In this document: piece by piece, positions 1-8,738 of the stretch
How the letters are laid out: every line of letters begins with the position of its first letter
Position numbering within the stretch: position 1 is the first letter of the stretch
Assembly: GCA_963761115.1 (NCBI GenBank)
Contig: CAVXFS010000004.1
Span: 62,001-126,000, forward strand
Reading direction: 5' to 3'
DNA from: CAVXFS01 sp963761115
GTDB taxonomy: Bacteria; Pseudomonadota; Gammaproteobacteria; Burkholderiales; Gallionellaceae
DNA length: 64,000 nt
The notes under the pieces: model-generated
The model's input: the letters and a program-made list of their open reading frames with translations, nothing else
What the model was told of the DNA's origin: nothing
Databases searched by the model: none
Translations under genes and position numbers: made by a program

Positions 1-956
1 ATGTTCAGCGCGCCAACCAGTAAATTGTCCTGGTCCACTACCAGCAGCTGACTGATGTTGTTCTGGTCCATGATCTGCACGGCTTCAGCAGCCAGGGCAT
101 TGGCCGTGATGGTGCGCGGACGGGCTGACATGACTGCGCTGATCGGCGTGGCAGTGAAGTCCAGCCGCTTTTCCAGCGTGCGGCGCAGATCCCCGTCGGT
201 ATAGATGCCCAGCACATGCTGCTGCCCGTTCACAATGGCGGTCATGCCCAGTCCCTTGCGTGACATCTCCAGCACCGCCTCGGAAAGCATGGCATCCTGC
301 TTGACGGCGGGAATGCGTTCGCCGCTGTGCATGATGTCGCTGACGTGAGTGAGCAGACGGCGGCCGAGGCTGCCGCCGGGATGCGAACGGGCAAAATCGC
401 TTTCGGCAAATCCCTTGGCATCCAGTAGTGCCACGGCCAGCGCATCGCCCATCGCCAGCGCGGCCGTGGTGCTGGCAGTAGGCGCCAGTCCCATCGGGCA
501 TGCCTCCTTCTCCACGGCTGTGTCGATATGCACATCAGCCGCCTGCGCCAGGCGGGACCGGGGCTTGCCGGTCAGGCAGATCAGGTGCGCGCCCTGGCGC
601 TTGATCATCGGTACGATGGTCAGCAACTCCTCGCTTTCCCCGGAATACGACAAGGCGATGAACACGTCATCCTGTGTGATCATGCCGAGGTCGCCGTGGC
701 TGGCTTCCGCCGGATGGACAAAATAAGCCGGCGTGCCGGTGCTGGACAGGGTGGACGCGATCTTGCGCGCGATATGGCCGGACTTGCCCATGCCGCTGAC
801 GATAACTCTACCTTTGCTGGCCATGATGATGTCGAGCGCGCGCAGAAAATTATCGTCCAGTCGCTGTGCCAGCGCCTGCACGGCAGCAGCTTCGATGTGG
901 ATGACTTCTCGCGCCAGCTCAAGCGCGCGCGGAGAAGCGGAAACGGCTTTTTTCAT
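1..956 (-). CDS. kdsD: Arabinose-5-phosphate isomerase (KdsD/KpsF family), 3' end outside window
   Basis: Interconverts D-ribulose 5-phosphate and D-arabinose 5-phosphate, the first step of Kdo synthesis for lipopolysaccharide, in the cytoplasm. Translated from the ATG at 956 it begins MKKAVSASPRALELAREV. It shows the SIS sugar-isomerase domain with the SGMGKSGHIARK motif near residue 55 and a SYSGES loop, then two CBS domains; the sequence leaves the window in LLVGALN, about ten residues before the usual end of a ~328-residue protein. A perfect TATAAT lies on the minus strand at 964-969, only 7 bases before the ATG, so the transcript may be nearly leaderless. Family assignment is secure; absence of the last residues is only the window edge. 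Confidence 0.93.
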   Translation of the reverse strand, partial: MKKAVSASPRALELAREVIHIEAAAVQALAQRLDDNFLRALDIIMASKGRVIVSGMGKSGHIARKIASTLSSTGTPAYFVHPAEASHGDLGMITQDDVFIALSYSGESEELLTIVPMIKRQGAHLICLTGKPRSRLAQAADVHIDTAVEKEACPMGLAPTASTTAALAMGDALAVALLDAKGFAESDFARSHPGGSLGRRLLTHVSDIMHSGERIPAVKQDAMLSEAVLEMSRKGLGMTAIVNGQQHVLGIYTDGDLRRTLEKRLDFTATPISAVMSARPRTITANALAAEAVQIMDQNNISQLLVVDQDNLLVGALN

Positions 957-1073
957 GGCCGGGATTATAACAGCGCAAAATTCTGGATGGTCTCGATTGA
1001 TACTGCATATCCGGGCATGGCGCTTTCACGTAAAATACCGCTTGTCACCAGCAAAGATACGTAACCGACCGAC

Positions 1074-2441
1074 ATGACATTGACCACGCTTACAGCTTTA
1101 TCGCCTTTGGATGGTCGTTACCACAGCAAAGTCGAGGCGCTGCGCAGACACTACAGTGAATTCGGACTGATCCGGCAGCGGGTGCTGATCGAGATCGAAT
1201 GGTTCAAGGCGCTGTCTGCCGCAGGCGGCATCGCCGAGTTCCCGCCTGTTTCCGCCGCGACCATCGCGCAACTGGACCAGCTCGTCGCGCAGTTCAGCGA
1301 GCTCGATGCGGAACAGATCAAGAGCATCGAAGCGCGCACCAACCATGACGTCAAGGCGGTCGAATACTGGTTGCGCGAGAAACTGTCGGCCAACCCGGAA
1401 ACCGCAGACAAGCTGGAATTCATCCACTTCGCCTGTACTTCGGAAGACATCAACAACCTCAGTCATGCGCTGATGCTGCAGGCCGGGCGCGACCAGGTGT
1501 TGCTGCCCACGCTGGACGTGCTGATCGAGCGCCTGCGCGAGCTGGCCCATCAGTTCGCCGACCTGCCGATGCTGTGCCGCACGCATGGCCAGACCGCGAC
1601 ACCCAGCACGCTGGGCAAGGAGCTGGCGAACGTGGTGCATCGCCTGCAGCGCGCGCGCGAGCGGCTGGGCAGTGTGGAGATCCTCGGCAAGATCAACGGT
1701 GCGGTGGGTAACTACAACGCGCACCTGGCGGCCTGTCCCGGCGTGGATTGGGAAGCGTTCGCGAAAAACTTCGTCGAGGCGCGAGGCATCGGCTTCAATC
1801 CCTACACCATCCAGATCGAGCCGCACGATTACATGGCCGAGTTGTTCGATGCGTTTGCCCGCGCCAATACCATCCTGATCGACCTCAACCGCGACATCTG
1901 GGGCTACATCTCGCTCGGTTACTTCAAGCAGAAAGTGGTGGCGGGCGAAGTCGGATCCAGCACCATGCCGCACAAGGTGAACCCGATCGACTTCGAGAAT
2001 TCAGAAGGCAACCTGGGTCTGGCGAATGCGCTGCTGCGGCATTTTTCCGAAAAGCTGCCGATCTCGCGCTGGCAACGCGACCTCACCGATTCCACCGTAC
2101 TGCGCAACATGGGCGTGGCGCTGGGTTACACACTGCTGGCCTATGAATCCTGCATCAAGGGATTGCACAAGCTGGAAGCCAATCCGCAACGCCTGGCCGA
2201 AGACCTGGATAACAGCTGGGAAGTGCTGGCCGAGCCGATCCAGACCGTGATGCGCCGCTACAACATCGCGGACGCCTACGATAAATTGAAGGAATTGACG
2301 CGCGGCAAAGGCATCAATCGCGACAGCCTGCGTGCATTCATCCTGACGCTTGCGATTCCGGAAGCGGAAAAGCAGCGACTGCTGGAATTGTCGCCGGATA
2401 CCTATCTCGGCAAGGCTGCAGAATTAGCCAGAAGAATTTGA
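1074..2441 (+). CDS. purB: Adenylosuccinate lyase
   Basis: Cytoplasmic lyase of purine synthesis, used twice: SAICAR to AICAR plus fumarate, and adenylosuccinate to AMP plus fumarate. The 455-residue product has the normal family length, starts MTLTTLTALSPLDGRYHSKV, and carries the fumarase/aspartase-superfamily signature GSSTMPHKVNPID near residue 294 and the THGQTATPSTLGKE segment near 167. It is divergent from kdsD with 117 bases between the two starts. Its last ~145 bases are repeated, with mostly synonymous differences, at 4231-4378 (see pseudogene). The final codons of the intact gene use AT-rich choices (TTA, AGA, AGA, ATT), unlike the same positions of the second copy. Confidence 0.97.
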   Translation: MTLTTLTALSPLDGRYHSKVEALRRHYSEFGLIRQRVLIEIEWFKALSAAGGIAEFPPVSAATIAQLDQLVAQFSELDAEQIKSIEARTNHDVKAVEYWLREKLSANPETADKLEFIHFACTSEDINNLSHALMLQAGRDQVLLPTLDVLIERLRELAHQFADLPMLCRTHGQTATPSTLGKELANVVHRLQRARERLGSVEILGKINGAVGNYNAHLAACPGVDWEAFAKNFVEARGIGFNPYTIQIEPHDYMAELFDAFARANTILIDLNRDIWGYISLGYFKQKVVAGEVGSSTMPHKVNPIDFENSEGNLGLANALLRHFSEKLPISRWQRDLTDSTVLRNMGVALGYTLLAYESCIKGLHKLEANPQRLAEDLDNSWEVLAEPIQTVMRRYNIADAYDKLKELTRGKGINRDSLRAFILTLAIPEAEKQRLLELSPDTYLGKAAELARRI

Positions 2442-2539
2442 ATCAAGTATCCAGTATCCGGCGTTGAATTATTTTTCTGCAACCTCACAATGTGTCGCAG
2501 TTAACAGATGAATCGACGTAAGTATATGAGGGTAAATCA

Positions 2540-3724
2540 ATGTCCAACATGATTCTGCTGGGTACTCGCAAGGGCACCGTCATATTTGACCGTATAAATA
2601 ATAATTGGCATCCTCGCCCTATCTCGCATGCGGGCATTCCTGTTTGTTACGCGGCGCGTGACCCGCGTAATGGCACATTATGGGCATCCCTCGATCATGG
2701 GCACTGGGGGCCCAAGCTGTCGCGTTCGCGTGACGGCGGGGCGACCTGGGAGGACGTGATGTCCGTGAAATATCCACAAGGTTCACGCCACATTATCAAA
2801 TACCTGCCCACCCCGGATTTCGACCCGAATTCACCGTCTGCACAGCCTGAATATAAAGACGCAACCGTGTACAAGATCTGGAATATTGCGTTTGGAAATG
2901 CCAGTCAACCCGGCAGGTTATATGCCGGCACGATTCCCGGTGGCTTGTTTGTCAGCGATGATGGCGGAGATACCTGGGAACTCAACCGGCCGCTTTGGAA
3001 CCATGAAAGTCGTGGCGGCGATCTGTTTACCGGCGATGCGACGAGCGAGAACCTCTGGCACGGCACGCCGGCGAGTATTGACTATGGTGTGTTCGAACCC
3101 GGCATCCATTCCATCATTGTTGATTCGCGCGACCCGGATCATTTCCATGTTGCTGTATCTACAGCCGGTGTGATTGAAACCACCGATGGCGGCCAGACCT
3201 GGAAGGGACGCAACCGCGGCATGACGAACGACTATTCTCCGGACCCGGAATCCGCGTGGGGCCACGATCCGCATTTCGTGACAAGTTGCCCCGGGCAGCC
3301 GGACCATCTCTGGCAACAAAACCACTGCGGTGTTTTTTACAGTGATGATGGCGCTCAGAACTGGAAAAAGGTCAGCATGCCGGATCTGGGCGTGCATTTT
3401 GGTTTTCCTGTCGCAGTCGATGCGAGTGATGGCCGTACCGCATGGGTCGTGCCGGCCCGTGCAGATTCGGCGCGCATGGCGATAGATGGCGGCCTGTTTG
3501 TGGCGCGGACGACTGACGGGGGACAATCATGGCAATCTTTTCGCAACGGCCTGCCGCAGGAAAATTCCTACGACATCGTGTTGCGGCATGGTCTTGATGT
3601 GGCTGGTGATTGTTTATGTTTTGGCAGTACGACCGGTAATGCTTACATATCAGAAGACCACGGCGAAACCTGGCAATGCCTCGGCAACAATTTCCCGCCG
3701 ATCTATTCGGTGCGATTTGGCTGA
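2540..3724 (+). CDS. BNR/Asp-box beta-propeller protein (sialidase-like fold), function unknown
   Basis: A 394-residue protein without a signal peptide, so probably cytosolic. At least six Asp-box motifs of the S-x-D-x-G-x-T-W type are visible: SRDGGATW, SDDGGDTW, TTDGGQTW, SDDGAQNW, TTDGGQSW and SEDHGETW. These predict a six- or seven-bladed propeller of the sialidase/BNR superfamily. I see no secretion signal, and sialidase catalytic residues cannot be assigned by eye, so an enzymatic activity should not be assumed. The next gene starts 6 bases after its stop and encodes a MoaD/ThiS-like protein, so the two are probably co-transcribed and functionally linked. The pair sits between purB and a duplicated purB 3' end, suggesting acquisition as a cassette. 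Confidence 0.8.
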   Translation: MSNMILLGTRKGTVIFDRINNNWHPRPISHAGIPVCYAARDPRNGTLWASLDHGHWGPKLSRSRDGGATWEDVMSVKYPQGSRHIIKYLPTPDFDPNSPSAQPEYKDATVYKIWNIAFGNASQPGRLYAGTIPGGLFVSDDGGDTWELNRPLWNHESRGGDLFTGDATSENLWHGTPASIDYGVFEPGIHSIIVDSRDPDHFHVAVSTAGVIETTDGGQTWKGRNRGMTNDYSPDPESAWGHDPHFVTSCPGQPDHLWQQNHCGVFYSDDGAQNWKKVSMPDLGVHFGFPVAVDASDGRTAWVVPARADSARMAIDGGLFVARTTDGGQSWQSFRNGLPQENSYDIVLRHGLDVAGDCLCFGSTTGNAYISEDHGETWQCLGNNFPPIYSVRFG

Positions 3725-3729
3725 ATATA

Positions 3730-4008
3730 ATGCCTGCCGTTGAAATGACACAACATCTTTACCGGTTCTTTCCGCAGCTAAAGAGCCGAACGATCACGGT
3801 GCCGGCCGGCTCGGTTGCCGAGGTTTTGAACGCCGTCAACCAGATCGCGCCAGGATTCACCGATTATGTGCTCGATGAGCATGGGGCACTGCGTCGGCAT
3901 GTGAATATCAGTATCAATAACACCCTGATGATCGACAGGAAAACACTATCTGATCGTGTCCAGGATCAAGGGACTGTTTACATATTCCAGGCCCTGAGCG
4001 GGGGCTAG
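3730..4008 (+). CDS. MoaD/ThiS-family ubiquitin-like sulfur-carrier protein
   Basis: A 92-residue beta-grasp protein (MPAVEMTQHLYRFFPQLKSR at the N terminus) ending in ALSGG. The C-terminal di-glycine is the hallmark of MoaD/ThiS sulfur carriers, whose last glycine is adenylated by an E1-like enzyme and converted to a thiocarboxylate. An internal ATG at 3745 is an alternative start giving MTQHLYRF. The gene follows the BNR propeller gene by 6 bases. No E1 enzyme (MoeB/ThiF), MoaE or ThiG partner lies in the window, so it is unlikely to be the housekeeping MoaD or ThiS. A GC-rich hairpin (ATTCCG/CGGAAT arms at 4011-4028) follows the stop codon. Substrate and acceptor are unknown. Confidence 0.78.
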   Translation: MPAVEMTQHLYRFFPQLKSRTITVPAGSVAEVLNAVNQIAPGFTDYVLDEHGALRRHVNISINNTLMIDRKTLSDRVQDQGTVYIFQALSGG

Positions 4009-4228
4009 GTATTCCGGCGCGGCGGAATGAATAATCAATCAGCGTTTCCGCAAACTTTTCCCAATTACGGCTGCTGACTGCAAACAGGTAATCGTTCTTC
4101 ACATGCCAACAGTGGGAAAAATACGACCGGGTCCATACCCATGCTAGTGGCGCATGGAATTGAACTAAAGGGGCCGGGCTCAATATAATATATCCATACA
4201 ATCAATTTGATCCTGGCTCCTTTCTTGA
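4009..4228. other. Non-coding stretch between the MoaD-like gene and the purB remnant
   Basis: About 220 bases with no convincing gene on either strand. A short perfect inverted repeat (ATTCCG-GCGCGG-CGGAAT) at 4011-4028 directly after the MoaD-like stop could act as a transcript end, although it lacks a clear T run. The remainder is moderately AT-rich and shows nothing else recognisable. Confidence 0.5.
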
Positions 4229-4378
4229 TCGACGCGCGGCAAGAACGGCATCAATCGCGACGGCCCGCGCTCATTCATCCTGACGCTTGCGATTCCGGAA
4301 GCGGAAAAGCAGCGGCTGCTGGATTTGTCGCCGGATACCTATCTGGGCAAGGCGGCCGAACTGGCCAGGCGCATATAG
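4229..4378 (+). pseudogene. Duplicated 3' end of purB (about the last 48 codons)
   Basis: In the frame beginning at 4232 this stretch encodes a near-copy of the PurB C terminus: FILTLAIPEAEKQRLLDLS followed by PDTYLGKAAELARRI and a TAG stop. The intact gene has the same residues with E for D and a TGA stop (2297-2441). The two copies differ by one in-frame 3-base insertion and about 18 substitutions, many of them synonymous. The frame is closed by TGA at 4226-4228 and has no start codon, so it is not expressed on its own. Synonymous divergence means both ends evolved under selection as coding sequence, hence probably in different genomes, before being brought together around the 2442-4230 insert. 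Confidence 0.85.
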
Positions 4379-4549
4379 CCGAATATTTCCCGGATGAGAT
4401 GAAGTAAGGTATGGCCACTCCTTGCCGGACTGAGGAAATCCTTGAGCAGCGGCAAATGACTGGTGTGAGTCAGAGCCAGCCAGCCGACAGAATTTTCTGC
4501 AGCTAACGTTCATCATCTTCGAACTGCCCCGGTCTTGAAAAATTCAAAT
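4379..4549. other. Non-coding stretch downstream of the purB remnant
   Basis: About 170 bases between the purB fragment and the stop of the minus-strand membrane-protein gene. No open frame with a ribosome binding site, no RNA gene and no strong terminator is visible. It may be the native sequence that once followed purB. Confidence 0.4.
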
Positions 4550-5972
4550 TTAGGCTGATGCCGGCATGCTTGATTCAACATCATTGTTGCTTTGTTTGTT
4601 TGTTTTTCCATCGTAAAACAACAGAAATGCGGGAAGGGGTGCAAGAACCAAATAAGCCATCATATGCTTTTCAAACTCATAAAACCCGTCCCCCAGAACA
4701 ATGAAAAGCGGAGCTCCCAGGAAGAAATATAAAGTCACAATTGTTTTTATGGATTGCGGCCTGATGAATAAAATCGTCAGACAGGCGATAAACCATATAT
4801 ACCCCGCCCACTGAAGGAACAGTTGCACTATTTGCCGGGCGAAATGTAATGAGCCTGACTTATATTGACCGTCAGTTCTTACATATCGAATGTTGTAATC
4901 TGAATTCAGCGAAACAAGATAAATATTCTTGAGATAGGCAGGAATGAGTCCTGGGCGTCGAGCCATAAAAACGAGAAAATTCGAGAAATTGCCTCGATCA
5001 AATATCGTTTTGAGATAATTCGGATGTTCAGCCGCGTAGTGATCCATTAAATATTTTCCGGTAGGCCAATATGCTGTCCCCAGAATATTTTGATCCGGAT
5101 TGTAATATTCATAAGTGTTGGTAGCTTGTTGCAGGAATTGCCTGTTTTCTTCGAAATACTGCTGTCTTCCCTGATACGAATTAACTGGCCAACTCGAAAC
5201 CTGCTGGAGTGACCAGCCGATGCCGTTGTAAAAGCGGTTATAGTAATTGGCCACCCTCAGTGCTGCATTCGGATCGATCTCATTGGCATATGATGCAATT
5301 GCAGTGAGTAAGATAAATGCGCTAATAACGGATTTTTTCCTGTAACCGGCGCTCTTGTCGCCGATGTAAAAAATCGCGGCCACAAGAAGCGGAACGAGAA
5401 AGATCATCTGCACTTTGGACATCAGAACAAGAATTGCCGAGATCAGGAAAACCCGGTATCTCCCCCTGTCTCGCATGTCCTGAAGTCCCATGAAGATCCA
5501 GGGCGACAAGGCCAGTACAACCGCCTCTTCATAGAGAGATTTAAAATAAAAGCCGTAAACAATATAAATAATTGAATATAAGACCCCGATGATAAGTCTG
5601 CGGATAAATATCTTTTCTTTGTTGATCACCCCGAATAGACCGGCAAAATATATCAGGGTCAATGATATCCATATCAATGGCATGTAATAGCTTGTATAGT
5701 CCCAGTGACCATTGTGCCCAGTACCAAACGTAAAGCAAAAGTCCTATGGTCGAGTGAGGGAATGAAACCGCTGTTGGCATTTCAAAATAGTTATTGGTTA
5801 TTATTTCCATGGGTGGAATGTTTATTCCAATGAACCTGGTTGTTCTCCAATAATCACCATCGTTGATCATTGGACCATGAATCAAATTTGCACAGATAAT
5901 GAGCGCCAGAAAGATGGCGCATATGCCAAATGTACGCATACGATCGTTGATGTGCAATTCGGACGACATCAA
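4550..5972 (-). CDS. Polytopic membrane protein of unknown function, reading frame broken near 5730
   Basis: Two overlapping minus-strand frames make one protein. The first starts at 5972 (MMSSELHINDRMRTFGICAI) with one membrane segment and then a soluble-looking stretch. After about 80 codons the meaningful sequence continues one base out of frame as GTGHNGHWDYTSYYMPLIW and runs to 4550. Joining them near 5730 gives roughly 475 residues with about ten hydrophobic segments and a large loop between (residues in YNPDQNILGTAYWPTG). This is a general layout shared by lipid-linked glycosyltransferases and O-antigen-type membrane proteins, but I recognise no family. The region is more AT-rich than its neighbours and sits next to the purB duplication, suggesting transfer. 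The frame break is one extra base in the coding direction, as in other broken genes here. Confidence 0.6.
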
Positions 5973-6048
5973 AACTCAGTTACTGATACACATTATAAAT
6001 GCCCGCTCAAGGCGGGCATTCCATGTGCCTGAAAGTGCGGGGTTGTGA

Positions 6049-6429
6049 TCAAGCCGCTTGCGCGGGAATATGATCGCGCTGGGCGACGATGCGGTTGTGC
6101 TCGTCGACATAGACCAGCTGGGGATGGAACTTCTGCAGTTCCAATTCCGAATACATCGCATAGCTGGCGATGATGACGATGTCGTCCGGATCGGCCTTGT
6201 GCGCCGCCGCGCCGTTCACCGAAATAATGCCGGAACCGCGTTGGGCGCGGATCGCATAGGTGGTGAAACGCTCGCCGTTGGTGATGTTATAGATCTCGAT
6301 CTGCTGGTACTCGCGGATGTCGGCGGCGTCCAGCAGGTTTTCGTCGATCGCGCAGGATCCTTCGTAATGCAGCTCCGAGTGCGTCACGCGCACGCGGTGC
6401 AATTTGGATTTGAGCATCAATCGTTGCAT
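6049..6429 (-). CDS. panD: Aspartate 1-decarboxylase proenzyme
   Basis: Makes beta-alanine from L-aspartate for pantothenate synthesis. The 126-residue product has the expected length and the self-processing site in YEGSCAID (residues 22-29): cleavage between Gly24 and Ser25 converts the serine to the essential pyruvoyl group. Other family landmarks are the ITNGERFTTYAI and GSGIISVNGAAAHKADPDD segments, the latter near the active site. It is the last gene of a minus-strand set panB-panC-panD, separated from panC by 40 bases with a good AGGAG-type ribosome binding site just upstream of the ATG (6430-6440). Confidence 0.97.
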   Translation of the reverse strand: MQRLMLKSKLHRVRVTHSELHYEGSCAIDENLLDAADIREYQQIEIYNITNGERFTTYAIRAQRGSGIISVNGAAAHKADPDDIVIIASYAMYSELELQKFHPQLVYVDEHNRIVAQRDHIPAQAA

Positions 6430-6469
6430 GGAGTCATCCTCCTAAACCAGAGCGCGCATTATATAGCGC

Positions 6470-7303
6470 TTAACCATCAATACAAACCTCGGTGTTGTCG
6501 ATAAGCCGCGTTTTACCGAGTCGCGCGGCCGCCAGCAGCACCAGCCTGCCATCGTCCAGCGCCGGCGCAAGCAGTGTGGCCTGTGCGCGGATCGCGACAT
6601 AGTCGACCTGCCAGCCGCGCGAGGTCAGTTCCTCTGTCCCGCTTCGCTCCAGTGCGGCATAGTCCCTCGATCCACCGAGCAGGGCTTGCTTGGTGCCAGC
6701 CAACATTTGATACAGAAACGGGGCTTTGGTTCGCTCGGCAGCGCTCAGGTACTGGTTGCGCGAAGAAAGCGCCAGGCCGTCGGCTTCCCGTACGGTCTCG
6801 CCGCCGACGATCGCCAGCGGCAGGTTCAGATGCGCCACCATCTGGCGGATCACGAATAACTGCTGGTAATCCTTGTAGCCGAACACCGCGACCTGCGGCT
6901 GCACGATGTTGAACAGTTTCAGCACCACCGTCGCCACGCCGCGAAAATGGCCGGGGCGGAAGGCGCCGCATAATTCATCGGCCAGCGGCGGCTCCACCGT
7001 CACCTGCTGCGGCACCGGATACAGCTCGCGCTCGGTGGGTGCGAACACCACCTCGACGCCGAGCTGCCCGAGTTTCTCGCAATCCGCCTGCAGCGTGCGC
7101 GGGTAGCTGCCGAAATCCTCGTTGGCGCCGAACTGCATCGGATTGACGAAGATGCTGACCACCACGCACTTGCCATGTTCCTGTGCGATGCGCACCAGTT
7201 CGAGATGGCCTGCATGCAGGTTGCCCATGGTCGGCACGAAAGCGACCGATGATTCATTGCGCAGGCGTGTGCGCAGTTCGTCGATGGTGGAAATGACTTG
7301 CAT
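6470..7303 (-). CDS. panC: Pantothenate synthetase (pantoate-beta-alanine ligase)
   Basis: ATP-dependent condensation of pantoate with beta-alanine. The 277-residue protein shows the nucleotidyltransferase HxGH motif within PTMGNLHAGHLELV (residues 24-37), the GYKDYQQLFVIRQMV segment that binds ATP and substrate, and SSRNQYLS, equivalent to the KMSKS loop. Its ATG at 7303 overlaps the panB stop (TGATG), so panB and panC are translationally coupled. Substrates come from the neighbours PanB (ketopantoate) and PanD (beta-alanine). Confidence 0.97.
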   Translation of the reverse strand: MQVISTIDELRTRLRNESSVAFVPTMGNLHAGHLELVRIAQEHGKCVVVSIFVNPMQFGANEDFGSYPRTLQADCEKLGQLGVEVVFAPTERELYPVPQQVTVEPPLADELCGAFRPGHFRGVATVVLKLFNIVQPQVAVFGYKDYQQLFVIRQMVAHLNLPLAIVGGETVREADGLALSSRNQYLSAAERTKAPFLYQMLAGTKQALLGGSRDYAALERSGTEELTSRGWQVDYVAIRAQATLLAPALDDGRLVLLAAARLGKTRLIDNTEVCIDG

Positions 7304-8097
7304 CAGGAACTGTGTTCAGCGTCCGGGAATACACCTGACTTCACATCGGCCCCATAGCGCGCTACCGCATCGGCGATGGATTGCGCGCCCTGCATGTAGT
7401 TCTTTACGAAGCGAGGCTTCCTGCCCGGGTAGATGTCCAGCATGTCATGCAGCACCAGCACCTGGCCGGAACAGGCTGCGCCAGCGCCGATGCCGATGGT
7501 GGGGATGGCGAGCTGCGCGGTGATCTCCGCCGCCAGCAGGGCGGGCATGGACTCCAGCACTACCAGGCCGGCGCCGGCCTGTTCCACGGCGGCGGCATCG
7601 CTCAACAGCTGTTGTGCTTCGGCGCTGCTTTTGCCCTGCATGCGGTAGCCGCCCAGTTGGTGCACCGATTGCGGCGTCAGCCCGATATGGGCGCACACCG
7701 GGATACCGCGGCCGGTCAGGAAGCCGATGGTGTCGGCCATCGCCGTGCCGCCTTCCAGCTTGACCATCTGCGCGCCTGCGGCCATCAGCCGCGCGGCGTG
7801 CATGAAGGTCGCTTCCGGGCTGGCCTGGAAGGTGCCGAACGGCATGTCTGCAACGATAAAGGCGCGCTTCGAGCCGCGCGCGACGCAGCCGGTGTGGTAA
7901 ACCATGTCGTTCAGCGTCACCGGCAACGTGGTCTCGTGCCCCTGCAACACCATGCCGAGCGAATCGCCTACCAGCAATATGTCCACGCCATTGGCTTCCA
8001 GCAATGCCGCGAAGCTGGCGTCGTAACAGGTCAGCACGGCGATCTTTTCACCCTTGTCGCGCAATGCCTGCAGATCCGTCATTGTCGTTCTCTTCAT
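7303..8097 (-). CDS. panB: 3-methyl-2-oxobutanoate hydroxymethyltransferase
   Basis: Forms ketopantoate from ketoisovalerate and methylene-tetrahydrofolate. The product (264 residues from the ATG at 8097; a GTG lies one codon upstream at 8100) has the TIM-barrel family signatures LTCYDASFAALLE, DILLVGDSLGMVLQGH with the Mg-binding aspartate, and GIGAGAACSGQVLVLHDMLD. Its ATG shares a base with the stop of the upstream kinase gene (TGATG), and its own stop overlaps the panC start, so the kinase, panB and panC form one tightly coupled operon. Confidence 0.96.
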   Translation of the reverse strand: MKRTTMTDLQALRDKGEKIAVLTCYDASFAALLEANGVDILLVGDSLGMVLQGHETTLPVTLNDMVYHTGCVARGSKRAFIVADMPFGTFQASPEATFMHAARLMAAGAQMVKLEGGTAMADTIGFLTGRGIPVCAHIGLTPQSVHQLGGYRMQGKSSAEAQQLLSDAAAVEQAGAGLVVLESMPALLAAEITAQLAIPTIGIGAGAACSGQVLVLHDMLDIYPGRKPRFVKNYMQGAQSIADAVARYGADVKSGVFPDAEHSS

Positions 8098-8738
8098 CAC
8101 GCCCCCATGCTGAAGAATTCGCGCTGGCTGCGCATCTCGCCGATGCGTTGCAGCAACAGCGCGAAGTCGTCGTCATTATCGACGAAATCCAGGTGCTCGC
8201 TGTTCACCACCAGCACCGGCGCGGCATCGTAATGATGGAAGAAGTCGCTGTAGGCCTGGGCCAGGCGCAGCAGGTAGAAATCCGAGATGGTCCGTTCATA
8301 GTCCTGGGCGCGGCGGCGCACACGCTCGACCAGGGTCTCCAGCGGAGCCTGCAGGTAGATCACCAGGTCCGGCGCGGGCGCATGCGGCGCCAGGCTGCTG
8401 TAGATGTTCTGGTACAGCGCGAACTCCTCGTCGCTGAGGTTGATGCGGGCGAACAGGGCATCCTTGTCGAGCAGATAGTCTGCCACGGTGCGCGTGCGGA
8501 ACAGATCCATCTGCGCCAGTTCGCGCACTTCGTTGATGCGCTGGAACAGGAAGAACAGCTGAGTTGACAGCGCGTGCCGCACCGGATCCTGATAAAACCT
8601 CGGCAGGAACGGATTCTCCTCCGGTTTTTCCAGCAGCACGGATGCGCCCGTGTGTTCGGCCAGGCGGCGTGCCAGGCTGGTCTTGCCTACACCGATCGGG
8701 CCTTCCACCACGACGTAACGATATTTATCAAGCAGCAT
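8097..8738 (-). CDS. Deoxynucleoside kinase family protein
   Basis: A 213-residue kinase of the deoxyadenosine/deoxyguanosine kinase family, phosphorylating deoxynucleosides for salvage. The P-loop GPIGVGKTS lies at residues 15-23, followed by the substrate-site segment LEKPEENPFLPRFYQDP and the lid-like RRRAQDYERTISDFYLLRL. The gene overlaps folK by 11 bases upstream and panB by 3 bases downstream. This pairing with folK and panB is common in betaproteobacteria. The natural nucleoside substrate cannot be decided from sequence alone. Confidence 0.9.
   Translation of the reverse strand: MLLDKYRYVVVEGPIGVGKTSLARRLAEHTGASVLLEKPEENPFLPRFYQDPVRHALSTQLFFLFQRINEVRELAQMDLFRTRTVADYLLDKDALFARINLSDEEFALYQNIYSSLAPHAPAPDLVIYLQAPLETLVERVRRRAQDYERTISDFYLLRLAQAYSDFFHHYDAAPVLVVNSEHLDFVDNDDDFALLLQRIGEMRSQREFFSMGA

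Noticed and set aside
1098..1973. 291-codon frame antisense to purB.
   Set aside because: Mirror frame of a conserved GC-rich gene; no family features.
4207..4407. 66-codon frame across the duplicated purB end.
   Set aside because: It is out of frame with the purB-derived peptide; the similarity lies in the frame starting at 4232, which has no start codon.
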